NCBI GenBank assembly: GCA_028875085.1
Contig: JAPPFU010000056.1
Span: forward strand, 1 to 7,032
DNA from: Chloroflexota bacterium
GTDB taxonomy: Bacteria > Chloroflexota > Dehalococcoidia > Lucifugimonadales > Australimonadaceae
Reading direction: 5' to 3'
DNA length: 7,032 nucleotides
The translations under genes and the position numbers were made by a program. The notes beneath the pieces were generated by a model that was not told the origin of the DNA, searched no databases, and saw nothing but the letters and a program-made list of their open reading frames with translations. Positions 1 through 6,549 of this stretch are shown here, piece after piece (the stretch's first letter is position 1; every line of letters starts with the position of its first letter).

Positions 1-75
1 TGGGCGTGGTCGAGGGGTTAAGACGCCAGGTTGTGGCCCTGGAGATCGAGGGTTCAATTCCCTCCGCTCACCCCA
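1..75 (+). tRNA. tRNA-His (GTG anticodon), 5' end cut by window edge
   Basis: The cloverleaf folds cleanly: D-stem 9-11 with 22-24, anticodon stem 26-30 with 38-42, seven-base loop 31-37 with anticodon GTG at 33-35, and T-stem 48-52 with 60-64 around TTCAATT. The acceptor 3' strand (65-71) pairs with bases 1-6 and needs one more G just before the window. The discriminator is C72, which in tRNA-His pairs with the extra G(-1), so the first two bases lie upstream. CCA is encoded at 73-75. It decodes CAC and CAT codons. Confidence 0.95.
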
Positions 76-93
76 TCCCCTACCCTTCCGAGA

Positions 94-124
94 TTCGCGC
101 CACGCCGATGACGTGCGCCGCGAA
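94..124 (+). other. Possible stem-loop between the two tRNA genes
   Basis: TTCGCG at 94-99 is complementary to CGCGAA at 119-124, and CACG at 101-104 to CGTG at 112-115, giving an interrupted hairpin that fills most of the spacer between the tRNAs. There is no T-run after it, so it does not look like an intrinsic terminator. It could be an RNase processing element in a shared precursor, or chance in GC-rich sequence. Confidence 0.25.
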
Positions 125-130
125 CAGCCC

Positions 131-207
131 CCGCCCGTAGCTCAGCGGAACAGAGCACTGGTCTTCGGAACCAGGTGTCGTGGGTTCGAATCCCGCCGGG
201 CGGGCCA
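131..207 (+). tRNA. tRNA-Arg (TCG anticodon)
   Basis: This is a complete cloverleaf. The acceptor stem pairs 131-137 with 197-203, the D-stem 140-143 with 153-156, the anticodon stem 158-162 with 170-174, and the T-stem 180-184 with 192-196 (one T-G wobble) around TTCGAAT. The loop 163-169 has T at position 33 and anticodon TCG at 165-167, which reads CGA (Arg). The discriminator is G204 and CCA is encoded at 205-207. It lies 55 bases after tRNA-His, so the two may share a precursor. Confidence 0.95.
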
Positions 208-263
208 GCGCGCGCAACGGGCAACCACGCTCTCCATTGCCAAGCGCGACTTAGGAGGTCGCA

Positions 264-314
264 TTGGGTGTATCTTTAGAATTTGACAATGTACGGTACG
301 ATAATGTAGAGTAA
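264..314 (+). CDS. Candidate 16-codon leader ORF (TTG start)
   Basis: A perfect AGGAGG lies at 253-258, five bases before a TTG that opens 16 codons (MGVSLEFDNVRYDNVE) ending in TAA at 312-314. The frame has a stop just upstream at 252-254, so this is not the tail of a longer ORF. It ends 31 bases before the 301-aa gene and covers the promoter-like sequence proposed there; both cannot be major signals on the same transcript unless transcription starts further upstream. It may be a leader peptide, a decayed antitoxin start, or chance. I do not recognise the peptide. Confidence 0.2.
   Translation: MGVSLEFDNVRYDNVE
283..312 (+). promoter_or_regulatory. Putative promoter/operator of the TA-like pair
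   Basis: A perfect TTGACA -35 hexamer lies at 283-288, and a weaker -10 candidate TAGAGT at 307-312 (18-base spacer). GATAAT at 300-305 looks better as a hexamer but is only 11 bases from the -35. The interval holds a tandem GTACG GTACG (291-300), also readable as the 9-bp odd palindrome GTAC-G-GTAC (291-299), plus AATGTA at 288-293 and 303-308. It is distinctly AT-richer than its surroundings. Such repeats would suit an operator bound by the winged-helix-like protein encoded next. Confidence 0.45.
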
Positions 315-345
315 TGGTGCTGCCGTATCAGACAAGGAGGTTGCG

Positions 346-1251
346 ATGAACGGAGCGCGCCCCGAATTCTGGCAACGCATCTACGCTCTGCGCGAGCAGG
401 GGCTGATACCCCGCGAGTGGAAGACAGGGGACATCCGCGAACACCTCATCGAGGCGTTCAAGCCGAGCACCATCAACGTCCGCCCCTTCAACGCCAGCGT
501 CTCGATGACAGGCGGCGGAATCGGCAGCTTCGTCAAAGACGGCGGGGCGCCGCAGGCGTGGCGGGTGGGGCGGGGCCTGTTCCGACTGGTGGCTGACCCG
601 GACGACGACGCGGCGACCCAGGCGGCGGAGACGGATCGGGGGGCGCGGCGCGCAGAGGAACTGCGGGCGGCGCACAACCGGCCAAGGCGGCGCGCGCCGT
701 ACGTGACGGCGCCCGCTCCGCCCCCCGCCGCGACGCAAGAGGCCCAGGCGTCGAGCCGCTATCCGTCGGTTCCCGTCGCCCTCACCGACGCGGAGCGCCG
801 GGCGATGGAGGGGCTGAGCACGGATCGGAAAGCCGCGGCCATCGTGCGCCGCCACCTCAGGGAGGAGCACGGAGGCCGAGCGAACATCGAGGTGGAGCGC
901 GGCGGCGCAGACCTTCTGGTGGAGATGGACGGGCGCACCGAGCGCATCGAGGTGCAGGGAACGGAAGCCTCGACCATCGCGTGGGAACAGTTGAAGGTAT
1001 CAGGCCAGGAGTCGCATGACTCTCTAGTAATGGAGGAAGCGGTTATGTATCGGGTCGTCAACGTCAACAGCGCGAATCCGCGGATCTACATGCTCGAATA
1101 CGGGCGGGACTTCACCCTGGAGCCTGAGCCGCAATGGGCGGTGAAGCAGGCTCCGCCGAAGGACGCCCAATACCCGCTGCGGGGCGAGCCCTACCGGTAC
1201 GACAGCCCCTACGACGCAGTGGCGGCGGACGAGTGGGAGAGCGGCGCATGA
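346..1251 (+). CDS. Winged-helix-like + DUF3883/PD-(D/E)XK-like protein, candidate antitoxin of PIN toxin
   Basis: This 301-aa protein starts at an ATG with AAGGAGG (334-340) five bases upstream. Residues 1-82 look like a compact winged-helix-type domain, with the basic/aromatic string AWRVGRGLFRLV at the wing end. Residues 83-145 are an Ala/Pro/Arg-rich, probably disordered linker. Residues 148-268 resemble the DUF3883/NO VEIN C-terminal family, a restriction-endonuclease-like fold: D189 in GADLLVE and the strand IEVQGT (E202-x-Q204) sit where PD-(D/E)XK enzymes carry D...ExK, but the Lys is Gln. The stop overlaps the start of the PIN toxin (ATGA, 1248-1251), which implies translational coupling and joint function. 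By position it should be the antitoxin or autoregulator, yet it is far larger than VapB or Phd proteins. Domain assignments come from reading the residues and are tentative. Alternatives are a nuclease partner or a small defence component. Confidence 0.8.
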   Translation: MNGARPEFWQRIYALREQGLIPREWKTGDIREHLIEAFKPSTINVRPFNASVSMTGGGIGSFVKDGGAPQAWRVGRGLFRLVADPDDDAATQAAETDRGARRAEELRAAHNRPRRRAPYVTAPAPPPAATQEAQASSRYPSVPVALTDAERRAMEGLSTDRKAAAIVRRHLREEHGGRANIEVERGGADLLVEMDGRTERIEVQGTEASTIAWEQLKVSGQESHDSLVMEEAVMYRVVNVNSANPRIYMLEYGRDFTLEPEPQWAVKQAPPKDAQYPLRGEPYRYDSPYDAVAADEWESGA

Positions 1252-1640
1252 TTGTGCTGGACACCCACGCGTGGATCTGGTGGACCATCGACCCCGATCG
1301 CCTGAGCGAGGCGCAGCGCCAGGCGATCGCCGCCAGTGAAGGCGACCGCATCGGCGTCAGCGCGTTCTCCTGCTGGGAGGTCGCGAAGCTCTGCGAGTAC
1401 GGGCGCTTGGAATTGCCCGTCGAGGTATCGGAGTGGTTCCGCCTGGCGTTCCAATACCCCGGCGTCTCGCTCTTGGAGCTGACGCCGGAGATCGCCGTCG
1501 AGTCGACCAAACTGCCCGGACGATTTCACCGCGACCCCGCCGATCAGGTCATCGTCGCCACCGCGAGGGTGCATCGGAGCGCGCTGGTTACCTCCGACGT
1601 CAAGATGGCCACCTACCCGCACGTGCAGACGGTGGAGTAG
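1248..1640 (+). CDS. vapC: VapC-type PIN-domain ribonuclease toxin
   Basis: This 130-aa protein is the size of a single PIN domain. The N-terminal strand MIVLDTHAWIWW supplies D5. SAFSCWEVAKL supplies E44. HRDPADQVIVATA supplies D96 and D99, and VTSDVKM supplies D117. These match the acidic residues that bind Mg2+ in VapC-family nucleases. The C-terminus (Y123 PHVQTVE) also follows the usual VapC ending. Family members cleave tRNA or rRNA to halt growth and are normally neutralised by a small VapB or Phd/YefM antitoxin. Here the ATG overlaps the stop of the 301-aa upstream gene, and no small antitoxin ORF is visible. No separate ribosome binding site is evident, so translation is probably coupled. 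All catalytic acids are present, so the toxin appears intact. Confidence 0.9.
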   Translation: MIVLDTHAWIWWTIDPDRLSEAQRQAIAASEGDRIGVSAFSCWEVAKLCEYGRLELPVEVSEWFRLAFQYPGVSLLELTPEIAVESTKLPGRFHRDPADQVIVATARVHRSALVTSDVKMATYPHVQTVE

Positions 1641-1668
1641 ACCGCTACGCCCCTTCGCGCCGCTCGTG

Positions 1669-1674
1669 TACCAT
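1669..1674 (+). promoter_or_regulatory. -10-like TACCAT for a leaderless transcript
   Basis: TACCAT lies six bases before the ATG at 1681, and there is no purine-rich ribosome binding site in the gap after the PIN gene. With transcription starting about 7 bases after the hexamer, the mRNA would begin at or next to the ATG. The same hexamer occurs in the promoter proposed for the M20 gene. No convincing -35 is present. Confidence 0.4.
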
Positions 1675-1680
1675 CCCGCT

Positions 1681-2328
1681 ATGTGGCTGCGCCTGTTCCC
1701 GCTCCAAGCCGTTGTGCTCTTCCCCGGCATGGAGTTGCCCCTCGTCGTCTTCGAGCCTCGATACCGCCAACTGACCCAGGAGTGCTTGGACGCCGACGAA
1801 CCCTTCGGCGTGCTGTTGCTGCGCAGGGGAATGGAAGCCGGCGATCCGGACGCGGTTCCCTTTGAGGTGGGCACAACCGCTCGCATCAAGAGCGTGCGGG
1901 AGGCCGAGGACGGCCAACTGCGCCTGACCGTTACCGGTGAGCGGCGCTTCCGCGTTGAGTCCTTCGACCACAGCCGGCCCTACCTCTCCGCCGAGGCGCA
2001 TTTCTTAGACACTTCGCCCACCGAGGATGCCGTCGACCCTGGCCTTGTGGATGAGGTGCGGGAGATGGGCGGCCGCCTCATCCAGGCGCTCGCGGCACGG
2101 CGCGGCGGCTGGATGCGCAGCGCGCACCTCCCTAACGACCCCGTTGCACTCTCCTTCTTCTGGGCCGACTTTCTGTCCGGCGACAAGGAGGAGCAGCAGC
2201 GCCTGCTGGAGGCGCCGACGGCGAGGGAACGCTTGGAGCAGGAGCGCTCCCTGCTGCGCGATATCCTCGACTACATGGCGCGCCGGCCATCGCGCGGCTC
2301 GTGGAAGCCCGGCTTCGGCAGAAACTAG
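1681..2328 (+). CDS. Lon N-terminal (substrate-binding) domain protein
   Basis: This 215-aa protein carries the stand-alone LON substrate-binding domain (PF02190 type). The N-terminal LRLFPLQAVVLFPGMELPLVVFEPRY (split here as FPLQAVVLFPG, residues 6-16, and LPLVVFEPRYR, 19-29) is the family signature. The middle has FGVLLLRRG (42-50), GTTARI (64-69) and GERRFRVESF (86-95). Residues 120-200 are helical, with no AAA+ ATPase and no Ser-Lys protease domain, so it cannot be a complete Lon protease. Such proteins are usually annotated 'LON peptidase substrate-binding domain-containing', and their role is not settled (substrate recognition or peptide binding). I chose the ATG at 1681 over the GTG at 1666 because the family starts directly at xLRLFPL and a -10-like TACCAT sits six bases upstream. 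It lies 40 bases after the PIN gene and need not be co-transcribed with it. Confidence 0.92.
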   Translation: MWLRLFPLQAVVLFPGMELPLVVFEPRYRQLTQECLDADEPFGVLLLRRGMEAGDPDAVPFEVGTTARIKSVREAEDGQLRLTVTGERRFRVESFDHSRPYLSAEAHFLDTSPTEDAVDPGLVDEVREMGGRLIQALAARRGGWMRSAHLPNDPVALSFFWADFLSGDKEEQQRLLEAPTARERLEQERSLLRDILDYMARRPSRGSWKPGFGRN

Positions 2329-2360
2329 CCTTGCGCCGCATGCGCTTCGATGTCCCGTGG

Positions 2361-2384
2361 GCCGAACGGAGCGGCAGGTTCGGC
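2361..2384 (+). terminator. Weak hairpin after the LON-domain gene
   Basis: GCCGAAC (2361-2367) pairs exactly with GTTCGGC (2378-2384) across a 10-base loop, 32 bases after the stop of the LON-domain gene. No T-run follows, so it is at best a weak or factor-dependent terminator; it may simply be mRNA 3' structure. It sits just before the promoter proposed for the next gene. Confidence 0.25.
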
Positions 2385-2392
2385 GGTCGGCG

Positions 2393-2421
2393 TTGCGCAT
2401 AGGAGACGCGTTGCCTACCAT
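2393..2421 (+). promoter_or_regulatory. Putative sigma70-type promoter of M20 gene
   Basis: TTGCGC (2393-2398) and TACCAT (2416-2421) are separated by exactly 17 bases, the optimal spacing. Transcription would start near 2428, giving a leader of about 45 bases before the ATG at 2473. It could drive the M20, small membrane protein and prenyl synthase genes together, since no promoter-like sequence is evident in the 20-base gap or the overlap further down. Confidence 0.45.
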
Positions 2422-2472
2422 TTCGGGCGGCTCGCGCTCAGCGGCGGTCACGCCCGGATAGGAGGCCAGCAT

Positions 2473-3831
2473 ATGGACAAGGCCACGCAGGACTACATCG
2501 ACGCGCATCTCGAAGAGACGCTGGACGACCTGAAGCGGCTCACGGCGCAGCCCAGCATCAGCGCCCAGCGCGTCGGCATCCTGGAGTGCGCCGAGATGGT
2601 GGCGGAGGAGCTGCGCGGCGCCGGGTTCGAGCCGGTGATTATGCCGACCGCCGACCCCGGCTACCCCGTCGTCTTCGCCGACTCGGGGCACGATTCTCCG
2701 AAGACGTTGCTCTTCTACAACCACTACGACGTGCAGCCGCCCGACCCGTTGGACGAATGGGACTCGCCGCCCTTCGAGCCTTTCGAGAAGGACGGCGCCC
2801 TGTACGGCCGGGGCATCTCGGACGACAAGGGGCCGTTCATCGCGCGGCTCGCGGCCATCAAGGCGCTGCGCGCGACCAAGGGCGACATCCCTTTGCGTGT
2901 TAAGTTTTGCTTGGAGGGAGCCGAAGAGATCGGCAGTCCCGGCTTCCACGACTTCGTCGAGCAGCACGCCGACACGCTCAAGGCGGACTTTTGCGTCTGG
3001 GAGGGCGGCGGCGTGAACTGGGACGGGCGCCCGCTCATCACGCTGGGCGTGAAGGGGCTGCTGTACGTGGAGTTGGAGTGCCGCGCCGCTTCGCGCGATT
3101 CCCATTCGTCCTACGCGCCGACGGTGCCCAATCCTGCGTGGCGGCTCATCTGGGCGCTGGCGTCGCTCAAGGACGCGGGCGAGCGCATCAAGTTGCGCGG
3201 CTTCTACGACCGCATCCGCCCCGCGCTTGAGGAGGAGCTGGCGGCGCTGCGGCGCTTGCCCGACACGGACGACGAGTTCCGCCGCGACCTGGGCGTAGAG
3301 ATGAGCCTGGGCGAGGCGACGGGGTTCGAGTTCCGACGCCGCATGATTATGGACCCGACGGCCAACGTCGCCGGCGTCGTGGCGGGCTACACGGGGCAGG
3401 GCGCGAAGACCATTCTGCCCGCCGTGGCGCGGGTGAAGATGGACTTTCGCCTCGTGCCCAATCAGGACCCGCAGGAGGTGCTGGCGAGCCTGCGCAGCCA
3501 CCTGGACGAGCATGGCTACAGCGATGTGTCCATCAGCGTGCTGACCAGCGAGCACCCCGCGCGCACGCCCATCGGCGATCCGTTCGTCAAGGTGGTTGCC
3601 GACACGGCGCGCACGGTCTACGGGAGCGAACCCTACCTCCAACCTAGCATGACGGGCACCGGGCCGCAGTATCCGGTGCAGGAGATCCTCCGCGTGCCGG
3701 TAGCCTCGTGCGGGGTGGACTACCCCGGCAACCGCATCCACGCGCCCAACGAGCACATCCGCCGCGACTACTTCCGCCTGGGCGTCCTGCACACCGCCGA
3801 ACTCATCGAAGCCCTGGGCCGGGGCGCATAG
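2473..3831 (+). CDS. M20 family zinc metallopeptidase (dipeptidase/deacylase)
   Basis: This 452-aa cytosolic di-zinc hydrolase belongs to the M20 (ArgE/DapE/CPG2/carnosinase) family. Metal and catalytic residues are all visible: H84 in NHYDVQP, bridging D117 in GRGISDDKGP, catalytic E151 and metal ligand E152 in EGAEEIGS, E177 in WEGGG, and H423 in RIHAPNEH. The lid/dimerisation domain lies at about 190-310, with H211 in SHSSYAPTVPNP. Length and motif order fit dipeptidase-type M20 members; the substrate (dipeptide, acyl-amino acid or carbamoyl compound) cannot be told from sequence. There is no signal peptide. The ATG was chosen because AGGAGG (2460-2465) lies seven bases upstream and the family N-terminus (helix, then LKRLTAQPSIS) starts there; an open frame continues upstream without similarity. 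The small membrane protein gene follows after 20 bases, probably in the same transcript. Confidence 0.95.
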   Translation: MDKATQDYIDAHLEETLDDLKRLTAQPSISAQRVGILECAEMVAEELRGAGFEPVIMPTADPGYPVVFADSGHDSPKTLLFYNHYDVQPPDPLDEWDSPPFEPFEKDGALYGRGISDDKGPFIARLAAIKALRATKGDIPLRVKFCLEGAEEIGSPGFHDFVEQHADTLKADFCVWEGGGVNWDGRPLITLGVKGLLYVELECRAASRDSHSSYAPTVPNPAWRLIWALASLKDAGERIKLRGFYDRIRPALEEELAALRRLPDTDDEFRRDLGVEMSLGEATGFEFRRRMIMDPTANVAGVVAGYTGQGAKTILPAVARVKMDFRLVPNQDPQEVLASLRSHLDEHGYSDVSISVLTSEHPARTPIGDPFVKVVADTARTVYGSEPYLQPSMTGTGPQYPVQEILRVPVASCGVDYPGNRIHAPNEHIRRDYFRLGVLHTAELIEALGRGA

Positions 3832-3851
3832 TCCGCCCCAAGGAGCATCCC

Positions 3852-4076
3852 ATGCCTGTCATCCTGCTGCTGGCCCTCGTCTCCTCCGTTATCGGACTAT
3901 TCGCTTGGTGGCGCATCTTCTACCGCCTCGGCTGGCCTGTGTGGTATTGCCTCTTCATGGCGGTCCCGTTCGTGAGCCTAGCGATGCTGATCGTCGTGGC
4001 CGTCAGCAAGTGGCCGATAGAGGAGCGCATGGCCTCGATGGAGACGGAGCTCAAGCGGCTTCACGGCGAACTGTGA
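3852..4076 (+). CDS. Small two-helix membrane protein
   Basis: This 74-aa protein starts at an ATG with AAGGAG (3840-3845) six bases upstream. Two hydrophobic segments, residues about 3-20 (VILLLALVSSVIGLFAWW) and 30-52 (VWYCLFMAVPFVSLAMLIVVAVS), are joined by the short loop RIFYRLGWP. After them comes a charged, probably amphipathic helix, IEERMASMETELKRL (56-70). This predicts a helical hairpin with a cytoplasmic coiled-coil-like tail. I do not recognise the family. Its stop overlaps the GTG start of the prenyl synthase (GTGA, 4073-4076), a tight coupling that suggests related expression or physical association. It might anchor the synthase to the membrane, but that is a guess. Confidence 0.85.
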   Translation: MPVILLLALVSSVIGLFAWWRIFYRLGWPVWYCLFMAVPFVSLAMLIVVAVSKWPIEERMASMETELKRLHGEL

Positions 4077-5116
4077 CCGGCGACTCCGAGCGCCGCGTCT
4101 CCGCGTTGGTCGAACGTTACGTCCCCGCCGTGCGGGAGCGGATGCGCGCGTCGCTGCCCGAAGGCGGGGGCGCGTTGTTCGACATCCTGCGCTATCACCT
4201 GGGCTGGCAGGACAGCGAGGGGTGGCCGGTGGACGAGGATGCGGGCAAGGGCTTGCGGCCTGTGCTGGCGCTGGCGTCGTGCGAGATGGCCGGGGGGCGC
4301 TGGCCCGACGCGCTGCCTGCCGCCGCGGCGCTTGAACTCATCCACAACTTCTCGCTGCTGCACGACGATATCCAGGACGGCGACGCCACCCGGCGCGGGC
4401 GCCCGACGGCGTGGACGGTGTACGGCGTGCATCCGGCGCTGGCGGCAGGCAACGCGATGCGCGTCGTCGCCGACCTGACGCTGCTGAGCCTCTCCGAAGC
4501 CGGTGTCCCATCCGCAACGGCAAAGGCGGCCGCCGCCGCCCTCACCTCCCGCTATCTGGAGATGATCGAGGGGCAGTACCTCGACCTGTCGTTCGAAGAG
4601 TCGGACGAGGTGACGACGAACGACTACCTGGCGATGGTGTCACGCAAGACGGGCGCACTGATCGACTGCGCCATGCTCCTCGGCTGCCTGGTGGCGACCA
4701 ACGACCTCGCCGCGGCGGCGGCCTTCGGGAGATGCGGGCGCGAGCTGGGATTGGCCTTCCAGGTGCGCGACGACCTGCTGGGCATCTGGGGAGACCCGGC
4801 GGCGACGGGCAAGCCTGTGGGCGCCGACATCCGCCGCAAGAAGAAGAGCATGCCCATCGTGCATCTGTTCCAGCAAGCGAACGATAAGGAGCGGGAGTGG
4901 CTGCGCGGCGCCTACGCCGCCGACGAAGTGGCGGGGGACGACGTGGAGCGCGTGCTGGTGATGCTGGCCGACCGCGGCGCGCGCGAGTTCGTCCAGGCGA
5001 CGGCGGCGGAGCATGCCGACGCGGCGGTGGACGCCGTCGGCGGGCTGCGCCTGCCAGCGGAGGCCAAAGCGGACATTAGCGCGATGGCCGACTACTTCAT
5101 ACGGCGGGACAAGTAG
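4073..5116 (+). CDS. Trans-isoprenyl diphosphate synthase (polyprenyl synthetase family, FPP/GGPP type)
   Basis: This 347-aa enzyme condenses isopentenyl diphosphate with an allylic diphosphate. Visible motifs are GKGLRP (58-63, IPP-binding Lys/Arg), the first Asp-rich motif DDIQD (98-102) followed by RRGRPT, RKTGALI (191-197), GQYLDL (167-172) and the second Asp-rich region VRDDLLGIWGD (231-241) followed by the basic RRKKKSMP. The first motif lacks the two-residue insertion of bacterial type II FPP synthases, and the residues five and four before it are F93 and S94. A bulky residue there limits product length, so FPP or GGPP is more likely than longer chains. The second motif is DDLLG rather than DDxxD, a form I recall from related GC-rich bacteria. 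The GTG at 4073 was chosen because it overlaps the preceding stop and begins a normal family N-terminus; the frame is open 56 codons further upstream without similarity. It is followed by hpnH, so hopanoid precursor supply is plausible. Confidence 0.93.
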   Translation: MTGDSERRVSALVERYVPAVRERMRASLPEGGGALFDILRYHLGWQDSEGWPVDEDAGKGLRPVLALASCEMAGGRWPDALPAAAALELIHNFSLLHDDIQDGDATRRGRPTAWTVYGVHPALAAGNAMRVVADLTLLSLSEAGVPSATAKAAAAALTSRYLEMIEGQYLDLSFEESDEVTTNDYLAMVSRKTGALIDCAMLLGCLVATNDLAAAAAFGRCGRELGLAFQVRDDLLGIWGDPAATGKPVGADIRRKKKSMPIVHLFQQANDKEREWLRGAYAADEVAGDDVERVLVMLADRGAREFVQATAAEHADAAVDAVGGLRLPAEAKADISAMADYFIRRDK

Positions 5117-5124
5117 GGTATAGT
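5096..5124 (+). promoter_or_regulatory. Putative promoter of the hpnH operon
   Basis: TTCATA (5096-5101, four of six matches to TTGACA) and TATAGT (5119-5124, five of six to TATAAT) have a 17-base spacer. The -35 lies inside the end of the prenyl synthase gene and the -10 just after its stop. Transcription would start near 5131, about 30 bases before hpnH. This would allow hpnH and the genes after it to be expressed separately from the prenyl synthase. Confidence 0.5.
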
Positions 5125-5134
5125 GCCTGCCGCT

Positions 5135-5161
5135 ATGGTCAGCGCAACGAGGCTCGGCTAG
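5135..5161 (+). CDS. Candidate 8-codon leader peptide before hpnH
   Basis: An ATG at 5135, ten bases after the -10-like TATAGT, opens MVSATRLG and stops with TAG (5159-5161) directly against the ATG of hpnH (TAGATG). A transcript starting near 5131-5135 could be read leaderless, with re-initiation at hpnH. GAGG at 5149-5152 inside it can also serve as the ribosome binding site of hpnH, so the mini-ORF may be incidental. Confidence 0.2.
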   Translation: MVSATRLG

Positions 5162-6184
<1,023 letters not shown>

Positions 6185-6194
6185 CTGCGCCGCC

Positions 6195-6545
6195 GTGTCG
6201 ACGCAGCACGACCCCGCCGAGGCGGACGAACTCTCCCTCGAGGGCTGGGACCCAGCCCAAGACGGTGCGGTGGACGTTCCCGCCGTGGTTGACCTCGCTT
6301 TCGACTACCGGGGCAACGTGACCATCGACCGCGCCGACGGAGGCAGCGTCGTCGGCTATCTGTCCAACCGCGACGCGCGGGCGGCGCCTCCCTTCCTCGA
6401 TTACTTCGACCTGCAGGGGCGCGGCCCTTTTCGCCTCTCCTACGCGGAGGTCGCCAATATCCGCTTCACCGGGAAGGACACGGCCAAGGGCAACTCCTAC
6501 GAGGCCTATCAGCGCCGCAAGGCCGCCGAGGCCGGCCAGGGCTAG
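6195..6545 (+). CDS. Uncharacterised 116-aa protein between hpnH and hpnG
   Basis: The GTG start lies 10 bases after the hpnH stop, and the TAG stop 4 bases before hpnG, so it is embedded in the same transcript. Residues 1-30 are acidic and probably disordered. Residues 31-93 read as a compact beta-rich domain (VVDLAFDYRGNVTI, VVGYLSNRD, FLDYFDL, FRLSYAEVANIRFTG). Residues 94-110 form a basic tail (GKDTAKGNSYEAYQRRK). There are no Cys residues, no membrane segment and no catalytic motif I can name. The alternating hydrophobic strands, the internal 'DYRGNVTIDRADG' turn and a balanced codon use like its neighbours argue that it is a real gene. No good ribosome binding site is seen, so translation is likely coupled to hpnH. 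It might be an accessory or scaffold for HpnH/HpnG, but no function can be assigned. Confidence 0.82.
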   Translation: MSTQHDPAEADELSLEGWDPAQDGAVDVPAVVDLAFDYRGNVTIDRADGGSVVGYLSNRDARAAPPFLDYFDLQGRGPFRLSYAEVANIRFTGKDTAKGNSYEAYQRRKAAEAGQG

Positions 6546-6549
6546 CGGC

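Noticed and set aside
164..166. Reading the second tRNA as tRNA-Glu (TTC)
   Set aside because: The seven-base loop 163-169 places the invariant T33 at 164, so the anticodon is TCG (Arg).
185..207. tRNA-Arg 3' end as an attachment site with a downstream direct repeat
   Set aside because: No copy of this sequence was found elsewhere in the window and no integrase gene is present.
2350..2472. Upstream extension of the M20 frame
   Set aside because: The ATG at 2473 has an ideal ribosome binding site and fits family starts, whereas the extension covers the hairpin and promoter region.
2005..3792. Long open frame (595 codons) on the - strand opposite the LON and M20 genes
   Set aside because: It mirrors two genes with clear family motifs on the + strand and has a low-complexity His/Arg/Ala/Val composition with no recognisable motif; such antisense frames are expected in GC-rich coding DNA.
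3905..4072. Upstream extension of the prenyl synthase frame
   Set aside because: It runs in another frame through the small membrane protein gene, with no similarity to the family; the GTG at 4073 fits both the gene overlap and the family N-terminus.
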